Part shown: piece by piece, positions 1-7,969 of the stretch | Layout: each line of letters opens with the position of its first letter | Numbering within the stretch: the first letter of the stretch is position 1 | Assembly (NCBI GenBank): GCA_041915365.1 | Contig: JAYSBP010000010.1 | Span: 1 to 64,000 of the forward strand | Direction: 5' to 3' | Source of the DNA: UBA6016 sp041915365 | GTDB taxonomy: Bacteria > Campylobacterota > Campylobacteria > Campylobacterales > UBA6016 | DNA length: 64,000 nt | The notes under the pieces: model-generated | What the model was told of the DNA's origin: nothing | Seen by the model: the letters and a program-made list of their open reading frames with translations, nothing else | The model's database searches: none | Made by a program: the position numbers and the translations under genes

Positions 1-1112
1 CCTCATCGGCAACAACGGCAAATCCAAGACCGTGCTCGCCCGCTCTTGCGGCTTCTACGGCTGCGTTTAGAGCTAGAAGGTTTACTTGGAAAGCTATTTG
101 GTCTATGGTTTTTACTATGTTTGCTATCTTGGCGGCAGACTCCGTAACTTCCTTCATTGACTCTACAAGCTCTTCGCCTTTTGCAAGGCCGTCTTTTGCC
201 GCAGTATTTGCTTGTTTTGCAAGAATGTCTGCTTGTCTTGCGTTTTCAGTATTTGAAGTAACACCAGCGGTTGCCTCCTCAAGAGTTGCACTCACCTCTT
301 CAACGCTACTTGCTTGTTGGCTAGCGCCCTGAGCAAGAGATGTTGAGCTAGATGCGACTTGGTCTGATGCTGAAGATATTTGAAGAGCCCCGTCATTGAT
401 AGTAGTAACTGCTTTTGAGATTGAGTTTGTGACTGAACGGATGATGAGGACAGCCATAGCAAGAACAACGACTAGGCTGATAATTCCTATAATGATCAGA
501 TTTCTTGTAAGCGCATTGGCGTTATCGACTTGACGCTCAACCTCTTCTTTGCCCAATTTTTTTTGCAGTGTCAAAAGCTCTTTCCCACTTTTTTGCACAG
601 CGTTATTCAAAGGGGTTAGCACTCGAACCCTCACTTCATTAGCCTCGGCAAAATTGCCTGCTTTCAAAAGACCAATTACGACATCTATCCCTTTTTCCCT
701 AGCCTCTTTTCTGTCACTCTCAAATCTTAAAGCAAGAGTCTTCTCTTCGTCGCCAAGAGTGGATGCCATATACTCTTTCCAGAGAAGCGAATTCCGCTCC
801 CTAAGCTCAGCAACGGCATTAAAGTGCTTTTCAAGCCCGTGATCTGCGTGTAGTTTGCTATCCGGCAGTCTTGGGTCGTGCATTGCCGCAAGAGAGAGTT
901 GATTTATTTGATTGGCGTTATTTTGAATTATCTCACCAACTATAATAGATGGATAAAGTCTGTTTTCACTTATAGTCTTTGCGCCTTTTGACGAATTTTT
1001 TGCATTGTTGATGGAGTAAATCCCAAGTACACCAAGCAATACCAATAAAAGACTCGTTAAAAGCCAAAGCCTCTGAGCCAAAGTCAAACTGCTCTTATTT
1101 TCAATACCCATA
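1..1112 (-). CDS. methyl-accepting chemotaxis protein, C-terminus cut by window edge
   Basis: Transmembrane chemoreceptor that senses a ligand in the periplasm and controls the CheA kinase. The frame opens with ATG at 1112 behind a GAGGGGG ribosome site and stays open to base 1, so about 370 residues are visible and the C-terminus is missing. TM1 is at about residues 14-33, a helical periplasmic domain of the four-helix type spans about 34-200, and TM2 is at about 204-224. The cytoplasmic methylation helices follow, and the signalling tip (LLALNAAVEAARAGEHG) lies close to the window edge. I see no clear HAMP domain after TM2. It is the last gene of a response regulator-CheW-MCP set, with 15 nt between the CheW stop and this start. 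The ligand cannot be predicted. Confidence 0.93.
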
Positions 1113-1127
1113 AAACCCCCTCTTGCC

Positions 1128-1619
1128 TTAGTTCGTCTTACTCATAGCATCAAGCATAGAGAGCTCTTCCGCTTCAAATAGTTTTTCAAGGTCTAGTATC
1201 ATAATCACCATATCGCTTACCCTTGCGATATTTTTTATAAAGTCCGTATTGATATTTGTACCAAATTTAGGCGGCTCGGATATACTTGCTTCATCTATCG
1301 TAAGCACCTCTTCCACTTTGTCGACTACAAATCCTATGCTTACCTTGTTAATTTCTATGATAATAATAGCCGTTTGCTCCGTGTACTCAAGCGGTGGCAT
1401 ATCAAATCTAAGTCTAGTGTCTATGACCGGAATTATCGAGCCCCTTAGATTTATCACACCCGCAACGTATTTTGGAGTTCTCGGCACAGGCGTTATCTTC
1501 ATCATCGCAATAATTTCACGCACTTGAGAGATGTCTACACCATACTCTTCATCGCCAAGGAAATAAGTCAAAAACTTGTTTTTTGAGGCCCTATTCTTTA
1601 TATTTTCAGCATCGCCCAT
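1128..1619 (-). CDS. cheW: CheW-like chemotaxis coupling protein
   Basis: Adaptor that couples chemoreceptors to CheA; cytoplasmic. The 163 residues form a single CheW domain, which is the usual length. Visible family features are FLTYFLGDEEYGVDI near the N-terminus, PRTPKYVAGVINLRG around residue 47-61 and VIDTRLRF after it. It starts with ATG 3 nt after the upstream response regulator stop, and an MCP gene follows. These three probably form a dedicated receptor unit. It could instead be the CheW part of a CheV-like system, since an adjacent free receiver domain is present. The main CheA is not in the window. Confidence 0.92.
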   Translation of the reverse strand: MGDAENIKNRASKNKFLTYFLGDEEYGVDISQVREIIAMMKITPVPRTPKYVAGVINLRGSIIPVIDTRLRFDMPPLEYTEQTAIIIIEINKVSIGFVVDKVEEVLTIDEASISEPPKFGTNINTDFIKNIARVSDMVIMILDLEKLFEAEELSMLDAMSKTN

Positions 1620-1622
1620 GTT

Positions 1623-2009
1623 TTATATCCCTAGTACCATTTTGATAGATTTTACTAGCTTATCATCGCTAAAAGGTTTTACCATCCAGCCCGTAACACC
1701 TATATCTTTGCCTCTTTGTTTCATATCCGCAGAGCTTTCCGTTGTTAGAATAAGTACCGGCTTTTGCTTGAATCTCATATCAGACTTTACCGCATGAGCT
1801 AGGTCTAGCCCGTTCATTTGCGGCATATTAATATCACTTATCAAAAGGTCAAAATTTTCGGCTCCGCTTTGCAGGTTTGCCAAAAGCTCTTGTGGGTTTA
1901 GATACACCTTAAACTCTATCGCACCCGCCGCAACCAAATCCTCTACGGCCATCTGGGCGGTAGCCAATATAGTCTTTGAGTCATCTACTAACACAACTCG
2001 TTTAGCCAC
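1623..2009 (-). CDS. single-domain CheY-like response regulator
   Basis: Stand-alone receiver domain of 128 residues. The acidic pair D9/D10, the phospho-acceptor D59 (in LLISDINMP), T90 and K111 are all in place, so it should be phosphorylated normally. It starts with GTG at 2009, with AAGGAG upstream and a good spacer. It is the first gene of the RR-CheW-MCP unit. The extended stretch around residues 20-50 is like the receiver of CheV/PatA-type proteins rather than the shorter classical CheY, so I leave the symbol empty. The output is probably protein-protein (flagellar switch or phosphate sink), because no DNA-binding domain is attached. Confidence 0.88.
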   Translation of the reverse strand: MAKRVVLVDDSKTILATAQMAVEDLVAAGAIEFKVYLNPQELLANLQSGAENFDLLISDINMPQMNGLDLAHAVKSDMRFKQKPVLILTTESSADMKQRGKDIGVTGWMVKPFSDDKLVKSIKMVLGI

Positions 2010-2053
2010 GCTCTACTCCTTGTTCTTAATTATTTATTATTGATATTTCTTTC

Positions 2054-2059
2054 ATTGTA
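2054..2059 (-). promoter_or_regulatory. candidate -10 box for the RR-cheW-MCP unit
   Basis: On the minus strand the gap between the AI-2E gene and the response regulator holds TACAAT inside an AT-rich stretch, about 45 nt upstream of the GTG start. There is no convincing -35, which is common in Campylobacterota promoters. It is placed by eye. Confidence 0.35.
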
Positions 2060-2093
2060 CTATAATTTTATAAATTTTGGAACACATAAAGCC

Positions 2094-3161
2094 TTATTTA
2101 TCGTAAATCTTGGCATATAATCTAGCAGATGACAGAAAAATTGCAGTTATCGACGGACCTATGATAAATCCCCAAAAACCAAACACTCCAATCCCTGCCG
2201 CTATTGAAAAAAATAGCAAAAATTCATTTATTTTATAGTTTGTTTTAAATAATTTTGTTACTTGATTTAGCAGTATCAATCTCAAAAAATTATCTATCAA
2301 AAACGCCATAACAAACCAGCTGTAGACACTTATAATGGCGGCTTCTAGTACATTGCCTTTTATAAACTCGTTAATCGCTATCGGCACCCACACCAAAGCA
2401 GTTCCAAATATCGGAACGATAGACGATAGTCCGGCAAAAAAACCTAGAAGTGGGGCGTTGTAGTCAAAGAATAACATCAAAATAAAAAAGGCAAAACCCT
2501 GTGCGATAACAATACCGATAAGCGCCAAAAAGACGATAGAGATGGCACTTACCGTCTCATATGCTAGAAGTTCTTTTTCTTCTTCGGAAAGAGGAAGCAA
2601 AGATTTTATAAAGGCCACAATATTGCGTTTAAACCAATGTAACAAAAAAAAGAAAACAACAATAAGTGCAAGCTCCGTTATAGAACTGGCAAGACCGCCC
2701 AAAAAAGAGCCTACTTTTTGGAATATATGAGAGGCCTCACCAACCCAAAAATCAGGGCTGAAAACTGTGTTAACGCCGGTGACAATCTTTTGCGTCAGAT
2801 AATCGCCCAGAAAATCGATATTTCCGACGATAGAGAGTATCCAAAGCCTAACGTCTCCAAAATCGCCTATTCTAAACTCGGTAATATTCCAAAAAACATT
2901 AACCACCGCATACCCGACAGGAACAAAAAGCACAATGCCAAGAGCAAGCGTCAAAACAAAAGCGCTAAGGAGCTCTTTGTTGGCACTTATAATTTGATAG
3001 TCGGTAGCGGCGATAAGATTTTCTAATTTTTTTGAAAAGACAGAAGTTGACATCACAAGAAGAGAGGCGACGATAAACGGTTTTAAGAAAAATGCAAACA
3101 GCCAAATAAATAGTGCTAAAGAGGAGGCAAACAGCCAAAAGGCGAATTTGTCTTTACTCAC
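2094..3161 (-). CDS. AI-2E family transporter (PF01594-like membrane protein)
   Basis: Polytopic inner-membrane protein of 355 residues with about seven or eight hydrophobic segments, including an N-terminal pair (residues 8-50) and a C-terminal block with FGFWGFIIGPSITAIFLS, typical of the AI-2E/PerM family. Members are proposed to export small molecules or act as antiporters; the substrate is not predictable here. It starts with GTG at 3161, sharing one base with the moeA stop codon, so translation is probably coupled to moeA. It is the last gene of the fdhD-desulfurase-moeA series. Confidence 0.88.
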   Translation of the reverse strand: MSKDKFAFWLFASSLALFIWLFAFFLKPFIVASLLVMSTSVFSKKLENLIAATDYQIISANKELLSAFVLTLALGIVLFVPVGYAVVNVFWNITEFRIGDFGDVRLWILSIVGNIDFLGDYLTQKIVTGVNTVFSPDFWVGEASHIFQKVGSFLGGLASSITELALIVVFFFLLHWFKRNIVAFIKSLLPLSEEEKELLAYETVSAISIVFLALIGIVIAQGFAFFILMLFFDYNAPLLGFFAGLSSIVPIFGTALVWVPIAINEFIKGNVLEAAIISVYSWFVMAFLIDNFLRLILLNQVTKLFKTNYKINEFLLFFSIAAGIGVFGFWGFIIGPSITAIFLSSARLYAKIYDK

Positions 3162-4408
3162 TACAACCTCACAAAATCAAAAAAATTCTCGCCAAGTGCT
3201 CCGCCTATTAGCACGGCATCGACATACTCTCCGGCCTCTATTCTCTCGACGCCCATTCCAGTCAAAATAAAAGCATTACTTTTTGTCATTGGTTTTAGCA
3301 TCCCTGAACCGTATCTATTGCCTTCAAATACTTCAAATGTACCGTTCTCGTAGCTTCCGAGTATAAGGTTTGCCCTTGAGGTTTTAATGTCAAAACTACT
3401 TTTATTTATAGCTTTTACAGTTGCTATATTACAGTTTTTTGCTCCGGCAAGCTTTGCTATCACTATTGAACCAAAAACATAGAAATTAGCTATCGCAGAT
3501 ATTGGGTTTCCAGGTAACGCCAGCACAACTGTATCCCCTAAATAGCCAAGCATTGTTGGCTTCCCTGGTTTTAGAGCAATCTTTTTAAATATAGGCTTTA
3601 GTCCACATTCCAAAAAGGCTTTACCGACAAAATCGGCCTCCCCCATGCTGATACCGCCAGTTGTCAAAATAAGGTCATATCCCTTTAGCGAGCGTATCAT
3701 TTCAAGTGTAGCCTCATAGCTATCTGATATTAGCCTAATATAATCTGGCTCACACCCTTTTTCTTTGCATAGTGCCATCAACATTGGGGCATTAGAGTTG
3801 TATATCTGACTTTTTGCCGCCCGCTCCCATGGCTCAGCTATCTCATTGCCGCTAGATATTACGGCCACTCTCACTCTGCTAGATACTTTGACAACAAAGA
3901 TGCCCTGACTAGCTAGTGTGCCTATAGCGGCGGCGGTTAGCGTATCTCCAACGCTTAGTAGCTTATCGCCCACATTTGACTCTTCGCCCTCTTTCCTTAT
4001 ATTTACCCACTTCTTCAAGCCATCGGGCAAGGTTACACTGTCGCCGTCAACATCTATAGCATTTTCAAAGGGGACAACTGCCTCAACGCTAGGCGGAACA
4101 AAAGCCCCCGTCATTATCTTAATGCACTCCCCATCCAAGATATTTATGTCTAGCGCCTCATCTCCGGCAAACACAGATGATTTAATCGGTACTTTTTTGC
4201 CGGCATCTGCTAATCTCACGCCATATCCATCCATGGCAGAATTCGTAAAGGCCGGAAGAGGCTTACGACAATAAATATCTTCAGCTAGAACCATACCAAC
4301 AGCGTCAAATAAGCTAACACTTTTTGTTTTTGAGCCGGATTTTATCCCGTCGGCTGCCATCTTTAGCGCGTCTACAAAGTCTATAAGTTGAGTTTTTTGT
4401 TCTTGCAT
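3161..4408 (-). CDS. moeA: molybdopterin molybdenumtransferase
   Basis: Inserts molybdate into adenylylated molybdopterin, the last common step of molybdenum cofactor synthesis; cytoplasmic. The 415 residues match the MoeA length. The N-terminal region has AFTNSAMDGYGVRL, the central MoCF-binding domain has LTTGGISMGEADFV and ALPGNPISAIANF, and a small C-terminal beta domain ends the protein. It sits downstream of fdhD and a NifS-like gene, which fits a cluster that matures the molybdoenzyme formate dehydrogenase encoded upstream. It overlaps the next gene by one base. Confidence 0.95.
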   Translation of the reverse strand: MQEQKTQLIDFVDALKMAADGIKSGSKTKSVSLFDAVGMVLAEDIYCRKPLPAFTNSAMDGYGVRLADAGKKVPIKSSVFAGDEALDINILDGECIKIMTGAFVPPSVEAVVPFENAIDVDGDSVTLPDGLKKWVNIRKEGEESNVGDKLLSVGDTLTAAAIGTLASQGIFVVKVSSRVRVAVISSGNEIAEPWERAAKSQIYNSNAPMLMALCKEKGCEPDYIRLISDSYEATLEMIRSLKGYDLILTTGGISMGEADFVGKAFLECGLKPIFKKIALKPGKPTMLGYLGDTVVLALPGNPISAIANFYVFGSIVIAKLAGAKNCNIATVKAINKSSFDIKTSRANLILGSYENGTFEVFEGNRYGSGMLKPMTKSNAFILTGMGVERIEAGEYVDAVLIGGALGENFFDFVRL

Positions 4409-4465
4409 TGTAAGTCCCGTTTTTTGTTTTGATTATATCTGCACGGGCTTGAAGTTAGTTTTAGA

Positions 4466-5503
4466 TTAATCCATAATTGCTTTAATTTGGCGATATTTGA
4501 AGGCTATTTTTGAGGCTAGGAGCTTGGCTTCGTCAATATTCAAAGATGCAAATGAAAAGCTAATCGCATTTCTACTTTCATCATCACTATATCCGATATT
4601 TTGAAGAATTCTGGACGGTTTGGACATGGCAAGAGAGCAAAGCTCTCCGTTTGTGACAAATATATTTTCTAAGGCAAGTGTTCTTATAAAATCCCTTGCT
4701 TTAATACCTCTAAAACCTACATAAGCGGAGTTTGCTAAGCATTTCGAAGGTTCAACATACAAAAACACGTCTTCTTGAAGCAAGCTCTGAAGCTCCAGAA
4801 CAAAAGTATCCCGTGCCTCCGACAAACCACCGTCAAAAACGTAAGCCTCATACGCAGCTTTGAGATGCATGTACGCGGCTAGGTCTATGCACTCGAGTCT
4901 AGCTGCAGCGGCGTCATTACAAAGAGCAATGCCGGACCCTTTGAGCCCGCCTAGCTTGTAACCCCAAAATATTGTGGCGAAAACCTTCGGAGCGTCTATT
5001 TTTTTGACACTATTCGATATATCCAGTATCATCTTTTGAAGCCCAAAAAACTTTGCTACAAGCTCCATATCTTCTACAAAAAACGTATCTTCATCCACGG
5101 TTGAACAAAATATATATTCCGCTCCTGATTTTTTTGCCTCAGATAGAGAGTCGGGAGACAACGATCCGTTTTTACTAGCTCCCACATAAACAATCTCTCT
5201 CCCTTTTATCTCTAGTAGCTTTGCAGCCTCCATGCAAAAATAAGGTAGCTTTGTACTTACTGCTATTTTTGCATTTTGCGGAACTAGATAATCCAAAAAA
5301 AGAGAGATGAAATAAGGGGAAAAGTCCAAAAAAGATGCGCTCTCGTATCCAAATTCCGCAGCAAAAAAAGAATCTAAAGCCGACAGACTATCTATCGTAT
5401 ATTCATCGCCACTTCTTAGCCTCTCGGCAAAAAGAGTATTTTTAGGAGTATAAAGATTTGGAGCGTGGTTAAAGTCTAAATAAAACTTTTTATCCGACTG
5501 CAA
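4466..5503 (-). CDS. NifS/IscS-like PLP enzyme, probable sulfur donor to FdhD
   Basis: Class V aminotransferase-fold protein of 345 residues. Residues D161 (for the PLP ring nitrogen) and K183 (in GYKLGGLKGSG, the Schiff-base lysine) are present, but the histidine that normally precedes the lysine is a tyrosine (Y182). The mobile catalytic cysteine aligns with C289 in NGELCSLAMSKPSR, so sulfur abstraction from cysteine is plausible. It overlaps fdhD by 14 nt. In E. coli, IscS passes sulfur to FdhD for sulfuration of the formate dehydrogenase cofactor, and a dedicated donor is the obvious inference here. A selenocysteine lyase-type role is an alternative, given the nearby sel genes. Confidence 0.8.
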   Translation of the reverse strand: MQSDKKFYLDFNHAPNLYTPKNTLFAERLRSGDEYTIDSLSALDSFFAAEFGYESASFLDFSPYFISLFLDYLVPQNAKIAVSTKLPYFCMEAAKLLEIKGREIVYVGASKNGSLSPDSLSEAKKSGAEYIFCSTVDEDTFFVEDMELVAKFFGLQKMILDISNSVKKIDAPKVFATIFWGYKLGGLKGSGIALCNDAAAARLECIDLAAYMHLKAAYEAYVFDGGLSEARDTFVLELQSLLQEDVFLYVEPSKCLANSAYVGFRGIKARDFIRTLALENIFVTNGELCSLAMSKPSRILQNIGYSDDESRNAISFSFASLNIDEAKLLASKIAFKYRQIKAIMD

Positions 5504-6329
5504 TTTCTTTTTGCTCCTGAGTTATGGCCTTGACCGCTCTGTCAAGCGCAATTCTTGATGAATGCGTATAAATGTTCATCTTTCCGGCCCTAGCGAATCC
5601 GACAAGCGTCACGCCGTGAAGCTGAGCGCTTTTGATACCGAGATGCGTGGGAGCCGCTTTTGACACCACCATAGGTATTTTGTGCATTACGCATTTGACC
5701 ACCATCTCCATCGATAGTCTTCCGCTTACTATCAGGTAAGCATCTTTCATATCAGCCTTGCCGAGTTTTGCTTTGCCTATCGTCTTGTCTATGGCATTAT
5801 GCCTACCTACATCTTCAGCCTCTATCGATTCGCCGTTTTCGAGAACTAGCTTTGCTTTATGTACGCAGCCACTTTTTTTGAATAGTTCGCTCTCGTCATA
5901 AAATTCATCTATAGCAGCAAACAAATCATCGGCTGCATATTTTTTTGTACTTTTATTGAATTCTTTTACTATTCTGTCTTCAATATTGCCCGTTACACCA
6001 ACACAACATCCAGTTGTTAATGTCTTTTCTTTAAATAGATTTTTTATATTCGCTTCGTTGATTTTTGCCTCGACAAATACGGCTAAGCCGTCGTCTGAGA
6101 CCCTTAAAGAACTTATATCTTCTACATTATCAAGCACTCCCTCGCTCATCAAAAAACCGACTATATGAGCCTCTTGGTCTTTTGCGATAGACATGACGGA
6201 TATTAGCTTTGAGCCATTGAGATAAAAATCAACCCTCTCTTCAGAGATGATGTAATCCTCTTCTATGCTGACAAGCCCGTTTTTGCCGACTTTTTCGATA
6301 ACAAGTTTTTTAAGAATCTCTTTTTTCAT
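5490..6329 (-). CDS. fdhD: formate dehydrogenase sulfurtransferase FdhD
   Basis: Transfers a sulfido ligand to the Mo-bisMGD cofactor of formate dehydrogenase; cytoplasmic. The protein has 279 residues. The family's key cysteine region is TTGCCVGVTGN (C108/C109), followed by the SGCVHKAKLV, EDVGRHNAIDK and VVSKAAPTHLGI blocks that are diagnostic for FdhD. It follows fdhC after a terminator-like hairpin, so it is probably made at a lower level than the structural subunits, and it overlaps the NifS-like gene downstream. Confidence 0.96.
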   Translation of the reverse strand: MKKEILKKLVIEKVGKNGLVSIEEDYIISEERVDFYLNGSKLISVMSIAKDQEAHIVGFLMSEGVLDNVEDISSLRVSDDGLAVFVEAKINEANIKNLFKEKTLTTGCCVGVTGNIEDRIVKEFNKSTKKYAADDLFAAIDEFYDESELFKKSGCVHKAKLVLENGESIEAEDVGRHNAIDKTIGKAKLGKADMKDAYLIVSGRLSMEMVVKCVMHKIPMVVSKAAPTHLGIKSAQLHGVTLVGFARAGKMNIYTHSSRIALDRAVKAITQEQKEIAVG

Positions 6330-6349
6330 TGACCGATACCTTATTATTT

Positions 6350-6379
6350 AAAAGACAAAGGGCTTTTAAAACCCCTTTG
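6350..6379 (-). terminator. terminator or attenuator between fdhC and fdhD
   Basis: In the minus-strand transcript a 7-bp perfect stem (CAAAGGG/CCCTTTG, 6373-6379 with 6356-6362) encloses a 10-nt AU-rich loop and is followed by UCUUUU. This looks like a Rho-independent terminator just after fdhC. It would reduce read-through into fdhD and the genes after it. Confidence 0.55.
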
Positions 6380-6425
6380 CCGTAAGGAAAAATTTATTCT
6401 AGTTGCTTTTGTAAAAGGCAAAGGC

Positions 6426-7373
6426 TTACGCCCTGCCCTCCTTTTTTAAATCCTCTAGCACGTCAGGAGCTACTTGCTCAAGGTATTCTCTAGGATATTT
6501 GCCGCTCCATAGTCCTTTTAGGTAGCCCTTGACAGATACAGCCGAAGCATATACATAGTCAAGTATAAAGAACATAATAAGAACGCTAGCACCAAAGTGT
6601 AGATACAAAAGTGCTCTTCTAAATTGTATAACCTCAGCATGCGTGAAGGCATTTGGATGAAGTAAAATCATCATCGCACCGCTAAAGCATAAGCCAGCAC
6701 CCATCGCCGCAAAGAAAAACCATACAACTCTTTTTGAAGGCTTAAAGTTTCCAGGTAGGAAATATTTAAACAATGTGGCTTTTCTATAGCCTTTTGAGTC
6801 CTTTGCCGCTATTACGGTAAACGTTAGCCACACAAGAACCCAAGTAAGACCTGCTATTTCGTGAAACTGTCTTAGTATTCTAGGGAGCGTGCCGCCCTCG
6901 CTTCTAAGGCTCCAAGTGATATTAAAACCTGTCAATATAAGAATACATATAAGCCCTATATTAAGCCAGATAACCGCTCTTTGAAACGGTGTAAACACCG
7001 TAACCATATCATCTGGTCTTGTAATGTTGGCCTCGACACGACCGTTTTTGATATACAAAAACGCAAATATAACTATCTCAGCTACAAATACGTACCAGAT
7101 ATACTCTTGTCTTTCATTACTAGCTCTGATTATCTCTGGAGCTATAGTGTTGTAAGATGGGCCAAAAGCGGCATTCATCATCTGTTCTAGAAGAGTCTTA
7201 GGCTCTCCGACTACACCGCTAGTATCGCCTATTAAAGCATGAAGAGTGAATTGGATTAGGTAGCCCCAATCCATAATCATCAAATACTTAATAAACACAA
7301 AGCCAACCACCGCAAGACCGAGAGCCGTATAAATGTAGGCCTTGTTGTTATGCCAAAAACTATTGCTTGTCAT
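6426..7373 (-). CDS. fdhC: formate dehydrogenase cytochrome b (gamma) subunit
   Basis: Membrane-anchoring di-haem b subunit that passes electrons from FdhB to the quinone pool. From the start chosen here it has 315 residues with several TM segments, including about residues 14-34, 92-110, 140-160, 180-200 and later hydrophobic helices, and histidines in RQFHEIAGLTW and YLHFGASVL that suit haem ligation. I chose ATG 7373 because GGGAGG lies 6 nt upstream; the longer frame from 7391 lacks a site. It overlaps the end of fdhB by 14 nt. It is a long FdnI/FdoI-like version with an N-terminal extension, as in other Campylobacterota. Confidence 0.93.
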   Translation of the reverse strand: MTSNSFWHNNKAYIYTALGLAVVGFVFIKYLMIMDWGYLIQFTLHALIGDTSGVVGEPKTLLEQMMNAAFGPSYNTIAPEIIRASNERQEYIWYVFVAEIVIFAFLYIKNGRVEANITRPDDMVTVFTPFQRAVIWLNIGLICILILTGFNITWSLRSEGGTLPRILRQFHEIAGLTWVLVWLTFTVIAAKDSKGYRKATLFKYFLPGNFKPSKRVVWFFFAAMGAGLCFSGAMMILLHPNAFTHAEVIQFRRALLYLHFGASVLIMFFILDYVYASAVSVKGYLKGLWSGKYPREYLEQVAPDVLEDLKKEGRA

Positions 7374-7956
7374 TATAAGCCTCCCATCCATACGGTTTTA
7401 GAGTCGTACCGACCCCTCTTTTTGCCTTTCTAGCATCAAATATTTTTGCCACCTCTAGCGCATCACCCGCAATAAGTGCTTTTGTAGAACACATAGATGC
7501 GCACATAGGCGGCTTGCCTTCTGCCATTCTGTTTTGACCATAGTGCTCAAACTCTTTTTCAGACAGCGTCTCATCAGGACCACCGGAGCAGAACGTACAC
7601 TTGTCCATAACGCCTTTAACGCCGAATATCCCCTCATGCCCAAATTGTGGAGCACCAAATGGACAAGCATGCAAGCAGTACCCGCAGCCGATACATTTGT
7701 TTTTATCATGAAGCACTACACCGTCCGCTCTTATATAAAAACAATCGGTTGGGCATATTTTTTGGCAAGGAGCATCTGAACAATGCATGCAAGCCACGGA
7801 TATAGAAGTTTGTTTTCCCTCTATACCTTCATTTATAGTAACAACCCTTCTTCTATTTACGCCCACAGGGATTTCATGAGCCTCTTTGCACGCCACAACG
7901 CAACCGTTACAGTCGATACATCTATACTCGTCGCAATAAAATTTCATTCTTGACAT
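7360..7956 (-). CDS. fdhB: formate dehydrogenase iron-sulfur (beta) subunit
   Basis: Electron-transfer subunit with four [4Fe-4S] clusters between FdhA and the cytochrome. It is a 198-residue ferredoxin-type protein with cysteine clusters CIDCNGCVVAC, CMHCSDAPCQKICPTDC, CIGCGYCLHACPFG and a last group around CTFCSGG and CASMCSTKAL. ATG 7956 is chosen because the GGGGAGGG site sits 7 nt upstream; the GTG at 7962 is too close to it. It lies 13 nt after the fdhA stop and overlaps fdhC. Confidence 0.95.
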   Translation of the reverse strand: MSRMKFYCDEYRCIDCNGCVVACKEAHEIPVGVNRRRVVTINEGIEGKQTSISVACMHCSDAPCQKICPTDCFYIRADGVVLHDKNKCIGCGYCLHACPFGAPQFGHEGIFGVKGVMDKCTFCSGGPDETLSEKEFEHYGQNRMAEGKPPMCASMCSTKALIAGDALEVAKIFDARKAKRGVGTTLKPYGWEAYNDKQ

Positions 7957-7969
7957 ATTCACCCCTCCC

